Origin: Tropicimonas isoalkanivorans
GTDB lineage: Bacteria; Pseudomonadota; Alphaproteobacteria; Rhodobacterales; Rhodobacteraceae
Reading direction: 5' to 3'
DNA length: 64,000 nucleotides
NCBI RefSeq assembly: GCF_900112335.1
Contig: NZ_FOLG01000005.1
Location: 172,003 to 236,002, forward strand
Shown here: positions 53,589-62,681 of the stretch, piece by piece
Position numbering within the stretch: position 1 is the stretch's first letter
Layout of the letters: each line of letters starts with the position of its first letter
Notes under the pieces: model-generated
The model's database searches: none
Told to the model about the DNA's origin: nothing
Seen by the model: only the letters and a program-made list of their open reading frames with translations
Translations under genes and position numbers: made by a program

Positions 53589-54746
53589 ATGGCACAGGAT
53601 CTGGTCGACGATGACGACGGTGTGGAAGCGGCGACCGATATCCATCGCTTCCCCTGCCCCACCTGCGGCGCGGATCTGCGCTTCTCCCCCGAACGCGGCA
53701 GCCTGGTGTGCGACCATTGCGGCTACGTCGAGCCGGTAAGCGCCGGAGGCCGCTCTGCCTGGGTCGAGGCGCTTCAGGAACTGGACTACGCCAGCGCCCT
53801 GCGGCAGGGCTTGCCGGCGGAGGAGATCGTCACGGCTCGGACCGCCCACTGCGAAAGCTGCGGCGCGACGTTCGAACTGGCCGAGTACGAGCAGGCCGGC
53901 GAATGCCCGTTCTGTGCCTCCCCCGTGGTGACCGACACCGGCAGGCAACGCCACCTCAAGCCCACTGCCGTCCTGCCCTTCGCCCTGACCGAGGAGACCG
54001 CGCGCAAGGCGATGTCGACCTGGCTCGGGCGGCTCTGGTTCGCCCCGGGCGGCCTGAAGGAATACGCGCGGAAGGGGCGCAAGATGAAGGGCGTCTACGT
54101 GCCCTTCTGGACCTACGATTCCCGGACCCGGACGGACTATTCCGGCCGCCGAGGCGACGACTATTACGTTACGCAAACCCGTATGGTGAATGGCAAGCGG
54201 CAGAACGTGCAGGTGCGCAAGACGCGCTGGCGGAACGTGCGCGGACGGGTGGCGCGAAATTTCGACGACGTGCTTGTCCTCGCAGCCGACAGCCTGCCGC
54301 GCGAATACGTGGACGCGTTGGACCCGTGGGACCTCGCCGAACTCGTGCCGTTCAAGCCCGAATACCTCGCCGGGTATATTGCAGAGGCCTACACGGTCGA
54401 TCTCGAACCCGGCTTCGCCTATGCCCGGCAGAAGATGGACGCCGTGATCGCTATGGACATCCGGCGCGACATCGGCGGCGACCACCAGCAGATCAGCCGC
54501 GCAGATACCGAGCACGCAGGGGTGACATTCAAGCACATCCTCCTGCCCATGTGGCTTGCCGCCTACAGGTTCCGGGGGAAATCCTACCGGTTCGTCGTGA
54601 ACGCCCGCACAGGCGAGGTGAAGGGCGAGCGCCCCTATTCGGCCTGGAAGATCGCACTGGCCGTCATCCTTGGCGCGATCATCGCCGCGGGCCTTCTCTA
54701 CCTCTCCCAAACCGCGGACTCCGGCGGCGTTTCGATCGGGTTCTGA
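53589..54746 (+). CDS. Double zinc-ribbon membrane protein (YdjG/TFIIB-ribbon type)
   Basis: The 385-residue protein begins with two zinc ribbons: C23-x2-C26...C41-x2-C44 and C88-x2-C91...C106-x2-C109. A beta-rich central domain follows ('VYVPFWTYDSRTRTDYSGRRGDDYYV', with a WR-box) and one membrane helix at 358-376. Related proteins pair with SPFH/YdjI proteins. It has been misannotated as primosomal protein N' or DNA helicase because of the zinc ribbons, but no helicase motif is present. Likely a membrane-anchored partner of the SPFH protein. Confidence 0.8.
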   Translation: MAQDLVDDDDGVEAATDIHRFPCPTCGADLRFSPERGSLVCDHCGYVEPVSAGGRSAWVEALQELDYASALRQGLPAEEIVTARTAHCESCGATFELAEYEQAGECPFCASPVVTDTGRQRHLKPTAVLPFALTEETARKAMSTWLGRLWFAPGGLKEYARKGRKMKGVYVPFWTYDSRTRTDYSGRRGDDYYVTQTRMVNGKRQNVQVRKTRWRNVRGRVARNFDDVLVLAADSLPREYVDALDPWDLAELVPFKPEYLAGYIAEAYTVDLEPGFAYARQKMDAVIAMDIRRDIGGDHQQISRADTEHAGVTFKHILLPMWLAAYRFRGKSYRFVVNARTGEVKGERPYSAWKIALAVILGAIIAAGLLYLSQTADSGGVSIGF

Positions 54747-54780
54747 ACGCCTCCCTAGGTGGTTTTGGAGCGACGCACCC

Positions 54781-55197
54781 CTAGCTGGTCCGGATCTTCA
54801 CCTTGTTGGCCGGGCTTGGCGTCGGCGCCTTTTTCGGGACCGTGATCGTGAGCACGCCGTCCTTCAGGTGCGCATCCAGACCCTTGGCATCCGCATCCGG
54901 CGGCAGACGGAAGGAACGGCTGAAGGACCCATACTGGCGCTCGCTGAAGAACCAGGTTTCGCCCTTGTCTTCCCGCTCGGTCCGCTTCTCACCGGACAGG
55001 GTCACCACACCATCCTCCACGCCCAATTCGATGTCCTTCTCGGCCACGCCGGGAAGTTCCACGCTGATCTTGTAGGCGTTGTCTTTCCCCGATGCCTCCG
55101 ACGCCGGGGCAACCCAGTCGGTCATCCGCTCGCCCAGCCCGCGGAACGGTTCGTACAGGCTCGGCCAGAAGCCGCTGGTGTGCGATTTTTCGACCAT
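54781..55197 (-). CDS. Small heat-shock protein, Hsp20/IbpA family
   Basis: The 138-residue chaperone has an alpha-crystallin domain (about residues 42-130) with 'YKISVELPGVAEKDIELGVEDGVVTLSGEK' and 'SFSRSFRLPPDAD' (family pattern). The A-x-L-K-D-G-V-L motif 'AHLKDGVLTITVPK' near the end is also present. It binds unfolding proteins without ATP. GAGAGGAGGAG precedes the ATG. No heat-shock ROSE thermometer could be identified by eye. Confidence 0.93.
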   Translation of the reverse strand: MVEKSHTSGFWPSLYEPFRGLGERMTDWVAPASEASGKDNAYKISVELPGVAEKDIELGVEDGVVTLSGEKRTEREDKGETWFFSERQYGSFSRSFRLPPDADAKGLDAHLKDGVLTITVPKKAPTPSPANKVKIRTS

Positions 55198-55351
55198 CGT
55201 CTCCTCCTCTCAATGGGAGTCCCTGCGCGGCGCAGTATAATCCTGCCGCGGGACTGCCGCCTTGACCTGCCGCATGTGGTCCTGCCGTAGTGGATTTCCG
55301 GCGGCCGGGGCGCTACCAACGATCCACCGCTTACCTGGAGGGAGTGACCCA

Positions 55352-56284
55352 ATGATCCTGAGTGCTGGAGAGGCCCTGATCGACATGTTGCCGCGCACGT
55401 CGAGCCATGCGGAGCCCTGTTTCGCCCCCGTTGCGGGAGGCTCGGTGTTTAATACCGCCATCGCCCTGGGCCGGCTTGGGGCGCGTTCGCTGTTCTTCAC
55501 CGGGCTGTCTACTGACCTCTTCGGCCGAAAGCTTGAAACGTCGCTGAAGGCCAGCGGGGTTGACTATGCGCTCTGCGCCCGCTCCGACCGGCCCACCACG
55601 CTCGCCTTCGTCGAATTGACCGAGGGGCACGCCAAGTACGCCTTCTACGACGAGGGGACGGCGGGGCGTATGATCGGGGAAGGCGACCTGCCCACGCGCG
55701 AGGCGCTGGAGGGCGTGGAGGCGATCTTCTTCGGGGGCATCTCGCTGGTGGTTGAGCCCTGCGCGTCGGCTTACGAGGCGCTCGCACTGCGCGAATGCGG
55801 CGATCGGCTGGTCATGATCGACCCGAACATTCGCCCCACCTTCATCAAGGACGAGGCCGCCTATCGCGCCCGCATCGAGCGGATGATCGGTGCGGCCGAC
55901 GTGGTGAAGGTCTCCGACGAAGATCTGAAATGGATCGCTGGCGAGGGCGAACTCGCAGACCTCGCGGCCACGCTTCTCACCTGGGGTCCGAAAGTGATCT
56001 GCGTCACCGAAGGCAGCAAGGGTGTGACCGCCTACATGACTGGGCGCACCCTCTTCTCGGAGGCGACGCCGGTCGACGTGGTGGATACCGTCGGCGCGGG
56101 CGATACGTTCAACGCGGGCTTCCTCGACGGGCTGCGCCGCGCCGGCTATCTGGCCAAGGCGCGGCTCGCCGACATTCCAGATGCTGCGTTGGAAGACGCG
56201 TTGAAGCTCGGGAGCGCCGCTGCCGCCGTCACCGTCAGCCGCGCTGGCGCCAATCCACCGACTGCGGCCGAGCTCGGCCTGTGA
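55352..56284 (+). CDS. PfkB-family sugar kinase
   Basis: The 310-residue kinase has '[19 protein letters not shown]' and the C-terminal ATP/anion hole '[20 protein letters not shown]' with the catalytic Asp. 'GGDPHNVAIGL'-type substrate residues resemble fructokinases and 2-keto-3-deoxygluconate kinases, but the sugar cannot be decided. GGAGGGAG precedes the ATG. Its stop overlaps dtd (GTGA), so both are co-translated. Confidence 0.88.
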   Translation: MILSAGEALIDMLPRTSSHAEPCFAPVAGGSVFNTAIALGRLGARSLFFTGLSTDLFGRKLETSLKASGVDYALCARSDRPTTLAFVELTEGHAKYAFYDEGTAGRMIGEGDLPTREALEGVEAIFFGGISLVVEPCASAYEALALRECGDRLVMIDPNIRPTFIKDEAAYRARIERMIGAADVVKVSDEDLKWIAGEGELADLAATLLTWGPKVICVTEGSKGVTAYMTGRTLFSEATPVDVVDTVGAGDTFNAGFLDGLRRAGYLAKARLADIPDAALEDALKLGSAAAAVTVSRAGANPPTAAELGL

Positions 56285-56733
56285 GGGCACTGATCCAACG
56301 GGTCACGCGGGCCAGCGTCGCAGTGGACGGCGAGGTTATCGGTGCTATCGGACCCGGCGTTCTGGCACTCGTCTGCGCCATGCGGGGCGACACGGAAGCG
56401 GACGCCGAGAAACTGGCCGCCAAGCTCGCCCGATTGCGCATCTTTCACGACGAAGCGGGCAAGATGAACCGCGCGCTGTTGGACTCCGGCGGCGCGGCGC
56501 TTGTGGTCAGCCAGTTCACCCTCGCCGCCGACACGAGCCGGGGCAACAGACCGGGGTTTTCAGAAGCCGCCGACCCCGAGACCGGACGGAAGCTCTATGA
56601 GCTCTTCGCGCGCCATCTCGCCAGCCTTGGCCCCACGGTCGAAACGGGCCGGTTTGGGGCCGACATGGCTGTGGAATTGGTCAATGACGGGCCTGTCACG
56701 ATCTGGCTGGAGGTACTGCCCAGCGGAGCCTAA
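56281..56733 (+). CDS. dtd: D-aminoacyl-tRNA deacylase
   Basis: The 150-residue enzyme removes D-amino acids wrongly loaded on tRNA. It has the two DTD signatures: 'SQFTLAAD' (S-Q-x-x-L) and '[10 protein letters not shown]' (the cross-subunit G-P-V-T motif). The start GTG overlaps the stop of the sugar kinase. Size and motifs are standard. Confidence 0.95.
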   Translation: MRALIQRVTRASVAVDGEVIGAIGPGVLALVCAMRGDTEADAEKLAAKLARLRIFHDEAGKMNRALLDSGGAALVVSQFTLAADTSRGNRPGFSEAADPETGRKLYELFARHLASLGPTVETGRFGADMAVELVNDGPVTIWLEVLPSGA

Positions 56734-56866
56734 AAATTGAGCGCCCGACCAAGAATGCGTCAACTCCTCGGTTTCATGGAAAAAAATCGTCCGTAAAACA
56801 AATGTTAACGGTCCCAACTCCAATACGCCAGTTGCAGCCCGCATCAGCGCCCGCCAAGGTACTTTC

Positions 56867-58294
56867 ATGAGCGAGACCAGCAAGTTCTTCGATGAATTGC
56901 AGGCGTCGTCGGGGGATGCCCGGGCGCCGTATAAAAAATATCATGAGTGGTTCCAGGGCGAAGACATTGCCCGATTGCGTCGAAAGTCGGCAGAGGCCGA
57001 GAACTTCTTCCGGCGGACGGGAATCACCTTCAATGTCTACGGACAGGAGGAGGCGGACGAGCGCCTCATTCCCTTCGATATCGTCCCGCGTATCATCTCC
57101 GGGCGGGAGTGGGCGCGCCTGACCAAAGGGATCGATCAACGGGTCCGGGCGATCAACGCGTTCCTCCATGATATCTACCACCGTCAGGAGATCCTTCGCG
57201 CCGGCCGCGTCCCGGTGGAACTGATCGCCAATAACGATGCCTTCCTGCCGCAGATGATTGGCGTTTCGCCGCCCGGCAACGTTTACACCCATATCGTCGG
57301 CACGGACCTCGTGCGCACAGGGGAAGATCAGTTCTACGTGTTGGAGGACAATGCCCGCACACCCTCCGGCGTCTCCTACATGCTGGAGAACCGCGAGACG
57401 ATGCTGCAGATGTTCCCCGAACTCTTCAGCCGCATCCCCGTCTGCCCGGTTCAGGACTATCCTACCCGCCTTTCCCGGTCCCTCGCCGCCTGCGCGCCGC
57501 CCGCGTGCTCCGGACGGCCCGTGATCGCGGTGCTGACGCCCGGCATCCACAACTCGGCCTACTTCGAGCACTCGTTCCTAGCAGATAACATGGGCGCGGA
57601 ACTGGTGGACGGCAGCGACCTGCGCGTCGTCGACGGCCGTATCGCCATGCGCACGACCGAAGGATTCAAGGCGATCGACGTGATTTATCGCCGGGTGGAC
57701 GACGACTTCCTCGACCCGCTGAACTTCCGCCCGGAGTCGATGCTCGGCGTGCCAGGCATCCTCGACGTCTACCGCTCCGGCGGCATCACAATCGCCAATG
57801 CGCCTGGCACGGGCATCGCCGACGATAAGGCGATCTATTCCTACATGCCGGACATCGTGGAATTCTACACCGGCGAAAAGGCAATCCTGCAGAACGTGCC
57901 CACGTGGCGCTGCTCCGACGCCGAAAGCCTCGCCTACGTGCTCGACCACCTGAGCGAACTTGTGGTGAAGGAGGTGCATGGGTCGGGCGGCTACGGGATG
58001 CTGGTGGGGCCAGCCGCCTCGAAAAAAGAACTGGAGGCCTTCCGGGCGAAGCTGGAGGCCAAGCCCGCCAACTACATCGCCCAGCCCACGCTGGCCCTCT
58101 CGACGGTGCCGATCCTGACCAAGGCTGGCCTCGCGCCACGCCACGTGGACCTCCGCCCCTTCGCGTTGGTCTCCCCAGAAGGGATCGACCTAACGCCCGG
58201 CGGGCTGACCAGGGTGGCGCTGAAGCAAGGTTCGCTGGTGGTGAATTCCAGCCAGGGCGGCGGCACCAAGGACACCTGGGTGCTGGAGGAATAA
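56867..58294 (+). CDS. Circularly permuted ATP-grasp protein (type 2)
   Basis: The 475-residue protein has 'ERLIPFDIVPRIISGREWARL', 'NNDAFLPQMIGVSPP', 'FYVLEDNARTPSGVSYMLENRE' and 'LVVKEVHGSGGYGMLVGP', all landmarks of the CP_ATPgrasp_2 family. This family is predicted to join amino acids or peptides through an acyl-phosphate. It is the first gene of an operon with an alpha-E protein and a transglutaminase-like protein, the standard order in many bacteria. Substrate unknown. Confidence 0.9.
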   Translation: MSETSKFFDELQASSGDARAPYKKYHEWFQGEDIARLRRKSAEAENFFRRTGITFNVYGQEEADERLIPFDIVPRIISGREWARLTKGIDQRVRAINAFLHDIYHRQEILRAGRVPVELIANNDAFLPQMIGVSPPGNVYTHIVGTDLVRTGEDQFYVLEDNARTPSGVSYMLENRETMLQMFPELFSRIPVCPVQDYPTRLSRSLAACAPPACSGRPVIAVLTPGIHNSAYFEHSFLADNMGAELVDGSDLRVVDGRIAMRTTEGFKAIDVIYRRVDDDFLDPLNFRPESMLGVPGILDVYRSGGITIANAPGTGIADDKAIYSYMPDIVEFYTGEKAILQNVPTWRCSDAESLAYVLDHLSELVVKEVHGSGGYGMLVGPAASKKELEAFRAKLEAKPANYIAQPTLALSTVPILTKAGLAPRHVDLRPFALVSPEGIDLTPGGLTRVALKQGSLVVNSSQGGGTKDTWVLEE

Positions 58295-58298
58295 CGCA

Positions 58299-59240
58299 AT
58301 GCTCGGAAAGTCCGCCGGTGGCCTCTACTGGATGTACCGCTACCTCGAACGGAGCGAGAATGTCTCGCGCCTGATCGAGGCCGGGTTCCGCAATGCGCTG
58401 ACCCGCCCCGCAAGCTCCGCCGACGAATGGTCAAGCATTCTCGACGCAGCAGGCGCGCGGCAGACCTATCTGGAACGCTACCCCGCCTTTGAACAGCCGC
58501 GCGTGATCGACTTCCTGCTGCGCGACAAGTCCAATCCCTCGAGCGTGCTCTCGGTGATCGACTCCGCCCGCAATAACGCCCGCCTGGTGCGGACGGCGCT
58601 TTCCCGCGAAGTGTGGGAGGCGATGAACGACTGCTGGATGCAGGTGAAAACGGCGCTCTCCCGGCAAGTGAGCGACCGCGATCTGCCAGCCGTGCTGAGC
58701 ATGATCCGCCAGCAGAACGCGCAGGTGCGCGGCGCCACCCACGGCACCATGCTGCGCAACGACGTGTTCAACTTCGCCCGTCTCGGCACCTTTCTGGAAC
58801 GCGCCGACAGCACCGCGCGGATCCTCGACGTCAAGTATTACGTCCTGCTCCCGTCGATCAGTCACATCGGCTCCGTGCTCGACAACGTCCAGTGGGAGAA
58901 CATTCTGCGCGCGGTTGGCGGGCACAGCTCCTATCGCTGGCTGAACGGCCCCGACGTGACCGCTCGCGGCATCGCCGAGTTCCTGATCCTCGACAGCCGG
59001 ATGCCGCGCTCGCTCGCCTTCTGCGCAGCCAAGGTCAACGCAAACCTGTCGTATCTCGAACGGGAATATGACACCCGCCATGCCTGCCACGAGCAGGTCG
59101 AGGCCCTGCTCGGCCGCCTCGCGACCACCACCATCAACGATATCTTCGACGGCGGCCTGCATGAGTTCATCCTGAACTTCCTGGGAGATTCCGCCAGGCT
59201 GGGCGCTACCATCGAAACCGACTACCGCTTCTATGGGTGA
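58299..59240 (+). CDS. Alpha-E domain protein
   Basis: The 313-residue all-helical protein matches the Alpha-E family, with 'LYWMYRYLERSENVSRLIEAGF', 'FLLRDKSNPSSVLSVIDSARNNAR' and 'FARLGTFLERADSTARILDVKYYVLLP' (family pattern). It is the invariable partner of circularly permuted ATP-grasp proteins and begins four bases after it. It may act as a carrier or accessory unit; its biochemistry is not known. Confidence 0.9.
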   Translation: MLGKSAGGLYWMYRYLERSENVSRLIEAGFRNALTRPASSADEWSSILDAAGARQTYLERYPAFEQPRVIDFLLRDKSNPSSVLSVIDSARNNARLVRTALSREVWEAMNDCWMQVKTALSRQVSDRDLPAVLSMIRQQNAQVRGATHGTMLRNDVFNFARLGTFLERADSTARILDVKYYVLLPSISHIGSVLDNVQWENILRAVGGHSSYRWLNGPDVTARGIAEFLILDSRMPRSLAFCAAKVNANLSYLEREYDTRHACHEQVEALLGRLATTTINDIFDGGLHEFILNFLGDSARLGATIETDYRFYG

Positions 59241-59243
59241 GTG

Positions 59244-60047
59244 ATGCGCCTGACCATTCAGCACCGGACGACCTACACCTACACCCGGCCTGTCACCTTC
59301 GCGTTGCAGCAACTCCGCCTCACGCCGAAACAGGGGATCGGGCAAAGGGTGCTGACGTGGCAAACCCTCGTGGAGGGCGGCCAGAAGGAACTCGAATACG
59401 ACGACCACAATCGAAACCACGTCATGCTCGTGTCCTATGGCGGCGAGGGTCACAAGATCGTGGTGATCTGTCAGGGCACCGTCGAGACCTCCGACAACAA
59501 TGGCGTCGTCGGCCACCAGGCGGGCTTCGCGCCGCTGTGGTACTTCCGGCGCCAGACGCCGCTCACCAAGCAGGGCATGGGGATCCGGTCGCTGGTGAAG
59601 GGGCTGTCTGCCGAAGTGGAGGATCCGATCGCCCGCTGCCACGCGCTGTCCGCCCGCGTTCTGGAGGCGATCGACTACAAGACCGGCCACACAGACGCGC
59701 GCACCACCGCCGAGGAAGCCCTCGCGCAAGGTGCCGGTGTCTGCCAGGATCACGCCCACGTCTTTATAGCCGCGGCCCGCCAACTGGGTTTCCCGGCACG
59801 GTACGTTTCCGGATACCTGCTGTTGGAGGGGCAACAATCGCAAGAGGCCGCCCACGCCTGGGCCGAGGTCTACTTCGACTCCCTCGGGTGGGTCGGCTTC
59901 GACGTACCCAACTCCATCTGCCCGGACGATCGCTACGTCCGTGTCGCCACGGGCCTCGACTACTCCGAGGCCGCGCCTATCTCCGGGCTGCACACTGGCG
60001 AGCCAGAGGGGGAGGCGATCGACGTTGACATACAGGTCCAGCAATAG
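59244..60047 (+). CDS. Transglutaminase-like cysteine protease family protein
   Basis: The 267-residue protein has the bacterial transglutaminase N-terminal beta domain ('HRTTYTYTRPVTFALQQLRLTP') and a core with the catalytic triad Cys167 ('GAGVCQDHAHVF'), His204 ('AAHAWAEVY') and Asp220 ('GFDVPNS'). It may hydrolyse or transfer amide bonds in the product of the ATP-grasp partner. It starts at ATG 59244 just after the alpha-E stop. The proteasome-type Ntn-hydrolase that usually ends this operon is not present; an ABC importer follows on the other strand. Confidence 0.9.
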   Translation: MRLTIQHRTTYTYTRPVTFALQQLRLTPKQGIGQRVLTWQTLVEGGQKELEYDDHNRNHVMLVSYGGEGHKIVVICQGTVETSDNNGVVGHQAGFAPLWYFRRQTPLTKQGMGIRSLVKGLSAEVEDPIARCHALSARVLEAIDYKTGHTDARTTAEEALAQGAGVCQDHAHVFIAAARQLGFPARYVSGYLLLEGQQSQEAAHAWAEVYFDSLGWVGFDVPNSICPDDRYVRVATGLDYSEAAPISGLHTGEPEGEAIDVDIQVQQ

Positions 60048-60243
60048 CGCAGTTGGGCCTGTCTGACCCGTCCCATGTCCCACGGAGCCAGCTGCAGGCT
60101 CCTCCGCAACGCACCCGCCGGGGATGGGCGCGACAACGTTCGCACGGAAGAATCGGTCGACGCTCTCTGCGCCACCCGCGCAGAAAGCTCATCCGCACGA
60201 AATAGCGGGCCGTCGCTCCTTGCCACGCTGTCTGCTTCTTGTG

Positions 60244-61863
60244 TCAGAAAATATCCCGGGGGGCTCCGGGGGGCTGGCCCCCCGGTTCCGCACTCGCTGC
60301 ATGAGACGCCGGCAGAACCGGGGCCGCCGCGAGAAGCGCTTTCGTGTAGGCATGCGATGGCGCCGCAAAGACCGCCTCCGTCGCTCCCGCCTCCACGATC
60401 CGGCCGGCCCGCATAACCAGCACCCGATCCGTAATCGCCCGCACAACTGTCAGATCGTGCGAGATGAACAGGTAGGTCAGCCCGTAACGCGCCTGCAGAT
60501 CGGCCAGCAGATCGAGGATTTGAGCCCGGATCGAGACATCGAGCGCGGAGACCGCCTCGTCCAGCACGATCAACTCCGGCCGCGTCACCAAGGCCCGCGC
60601 GATGGCGATCCTCTGCCGTTGGCCGCCGGAGAATTCGTGCGGATACCGCTGACGCACCTCCCCATCAAGCCCGACGCTCTCCAGTGCCTCGACGATCCGT
60701 GCTTCCATATCCGCCGGTCGCCCGGTCAGGTGGAACGGCTCCGCCAGCAACCGGGACACCCGATGTCTGGGGTTGAAGCTGCCGTAAGGGTCTTGAAAGA
60801 CGACCTGCATCCGGCGCCGGAGCGACGCGGGCATATCGGGCGAGACAGGCGCACCGTCAAGCCGGATCTCCCCGCCCTGAAGCGCCTCCAATCCAAGGAT
60901 CGCGCGCGTGAGCGTGGATTTCCCGCAGCCGGACTCCCCCACGAGCCCGAGGCTTTCGCCCCGCATCAGCCTGAAACTCACTCCGTCCACCGCGCGCACC
61001 TGCGGCCGGGGCCCGAAGAGCCGTCGCCGTTTCAGCGGATAGTCCCGGACCGCCTCGCGCACATCGAGGAGCGTATCGCCCCCGGCGTGCATGCGTCGGT
61101 CCGGCCGGTGGCGCGATGCCTCCAAAAGTGCACGGGTGTAGGGATGACGCATGGCGCGAAGCACGTCCCGCGTCTCTCCATGCTCCACGATCTCCCCCCG
61201 CCGCATCACCGCGACCCGGTCGACCATTTGCGCCACCACCGCCAGGTCATGCGTGATGAAAAGGCACCCCATGCCCTCCTCGCGGACCAGTTCCACGATA
61301 AGGTCGAGGATCTGGGCCTGCGTCGTGACGTCCAGCGCCGTCGTCGGCTCGTCTGCGATCAACAGCTTCGGACGGAGTGCAATCGCCAGCGCGATGCAGA
61401 CGCGCTGCCGTTGACCGCCCGACAGTTCATGCGGATACCGGTCAAGCGGGAAGCGCTCAGGGCCCAACCCGACACGGGTCAGCCGTTGCCGCGCAATCTT
61501 GCCTGCTTCGCTTCGGCTCGCCGCGCCGTGCACCAGCAGGGTCTCGGCCACCTGATCGCCGATCGTCTGCACGGGGTTCAGGGCCGTCATCGGCTCCTGA
61601 AAGATCATGCCGACCTCGGCACCGCGCACAGCGCACATCTGCCGCTCCGAAAGCATCGCAAGATCGCGCCCGTCCAGCATGATCCGCCCCGAAAGCGCGG
61701 CCTCCAGCGGCAGAAGCCGCATCACTGACAACGCCGTCATGGACTTCCCGGACCCGCTCTCGCCCACCAATCCTAGGATCTGGCCTGCCTCGATGCCGAA
61801 GGACACGTCGCGCAGGATGGGCGTACCGCCGATATCGAGGGATACGTCTTCGAGCGAAATCAC
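60244..61863 (-). CDS. Peptide/nickel ABC transporter, fused double ATP-binding protein
   Basis: The 539-residue protein holds two full ATPase domains. Domain 1 (about 1-255) has the Walker A '[14 protein letters not shown]' and signature 'LSGGQRQRV'. Domain 2 (about 270-520) has '[14 protein letters not shown]' and '[12 protein letters not shown]'. This is the DppD-DppF fusion of the opp/dpp type, like GsiA. The GTG at 61863 overlaps the permease stop (GTGA) and follows AGGAGG. Its last codons form a strong GC hairpin. Confidence 0.92.
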   Translation of the reverse strand: MISLEDVSLDIGGTPILRDVSFGIEAGQILGLVGESGSGKSMTALSVMRLLPLEAALSGRIMLDGRDLAMLSERQMCAVRGAEVGMIFQEPMTALNPVQTIGDQVAETLLVHGAASRSEAGKIARQRLTRVGLGPERFPLDRYPHELSGGQRQRVCIALAIALRPKLLIADEPTTALDVTTQAQILDLIVELVREEGMGCLFITHDLAVVAQMVDRVAVMRRGEIVEHGETRDVLRAMRHPYTRALLEASRHRPDRRMHAGGDTLLDVREAVRDYPLKRRRLFGPRPQVRAVDGVSFRLMRGESLGLVGESGCGKSTLTRAILGLEALQGGEIRLDGAPVSPDMPASLRRRMQVVFQDPYGSFNPRHRVSRLLAEPFHLTGRPADMEARIVEALESVGLDGEVRQRYPHEFSGGQRQRIAIARALVTRPELIVLDEAVSALDVSIRAQILDLLADLQARYGLTYLFISHDLTVVRAITDRVLVMRAGRIVEAGATEAVFAAPSHAYTKALLAAAPVLPASHAASAEPGGQPPGAPRDIF

Positions 61864-62681
61864 CGCACCGCCCTCCTGAGGCGCGGATCGAGCAGGTCGC
61901 GCAGACCGTCGCCCATCAGGTTCAGGCCGAGCACCGTCATAACGATGCAAAGCCCCGGAAGTATTGCCAGCCGCGGATCGGAGTAGAAGAACGTCTGGGC
62001 ATCGGCCAGCATCCGCCCCCAGGACGGCGTCGGCGGCTGCGCGCCCAGGCCGACGTAAGACAGCCCCGCCTCGGCGAGAATCCCCATGGAGAACTGGATC
62101 GTCCCCTGTACCACCAGAAGGTTGGCAATGTTGGGAAGAATGTGCTCCGCCGAGATAAGGGCCGGTCCCTTGCCGGCAACGCGGGCGGCGAGGATGAACT
62201 CGCGCTGCCAGATGGAGAGCGCCGCCCCTCGGGCGACCCGGGCGAAGACGGGAACATTGAAGATCCCGATCGCAAGAATCGCATTCACGGCCGATGGCCC
62301 GAAAACGGCCGTGATGAGGATCGCGATGACCAGCGAGGGGAAAGCGAAGATCAAGTCATTGGCCCGCATGATGACCTCGTCGAGCAGCGAGCCTCTTCGT
62401 GCGGCGGCGGCAAGGCCCAACGGAACGCCGAGGATGATTCCGATCCCCACGGCAACGAGAGCCACGGCGATAGAGGTCCGCGCACCGGCCATCAGCATCG
62501 ACGTCATGTCGCGGCCCAAGTGATCGGTGCCGAGCCAATGGCCATTGCCAGGGGCTTGAAGCTTGGCCGCGATGTCGAGTTCGGTCACTGGAAATGGCGT
62601 CCAGACCAGCGACAGACAGGCCACGACCAGGAACGCGCCGAACAGGACCGACCCGGCCACAAGTTGTACCGGCAGTTTCAT
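61860..62681 (-). CDS. Peptide/nickel ABC transporter permease, DppC type
   Basis: The 273-residue inner-membrane permease has six helices. The EAA-type loop 'EFILAARVAGKGPALISAEHILPNIANLLVVQ' contacts the ATPase, and 'LGTDHLGRDMTSML' is the usual N-terminal mark of DppC/OppC. It overlaps the DppB-type gene by four bases and the ATPase gene by four bases. Confidence 0.93.
   Translation of the reverse strand: MKLPVQLVAGSVLFGAFLVVACLSLVWTPFPVTELDIAAKLQAPGNGHWLGTDHLGRDMTSMLMAGARTSIAVALVAVGIGIILGVPLGLAAAARRGSLLDEVIMRANDLIFAFPSLVIAILITAVFGPSAVNAILAIGIFNVPVFARVARGAALSIWQREFILAARVAGKGPALISAEHILPNIANLLVVQGTIQFSMGILAEAGLSYVGLGAQPPTPSWGRMLADAQTFFYSDPRLAILPGLCIVMTVLGLNLMGDGLRDLLDPRLRRAVR

Noticed and set aside
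48423..54746. A tellurite-resistance Ter operon
   Set aside because: Only TelA is present. TerB, TerC, TerD and related proteins are missing, so the Ter label is not justified.
60244..60300. GC-rich hairpin at the end of the ABC ATPase gene as terminator
   Set aside because: It lies inside the last codons of the gene and no T-run follows the stop.
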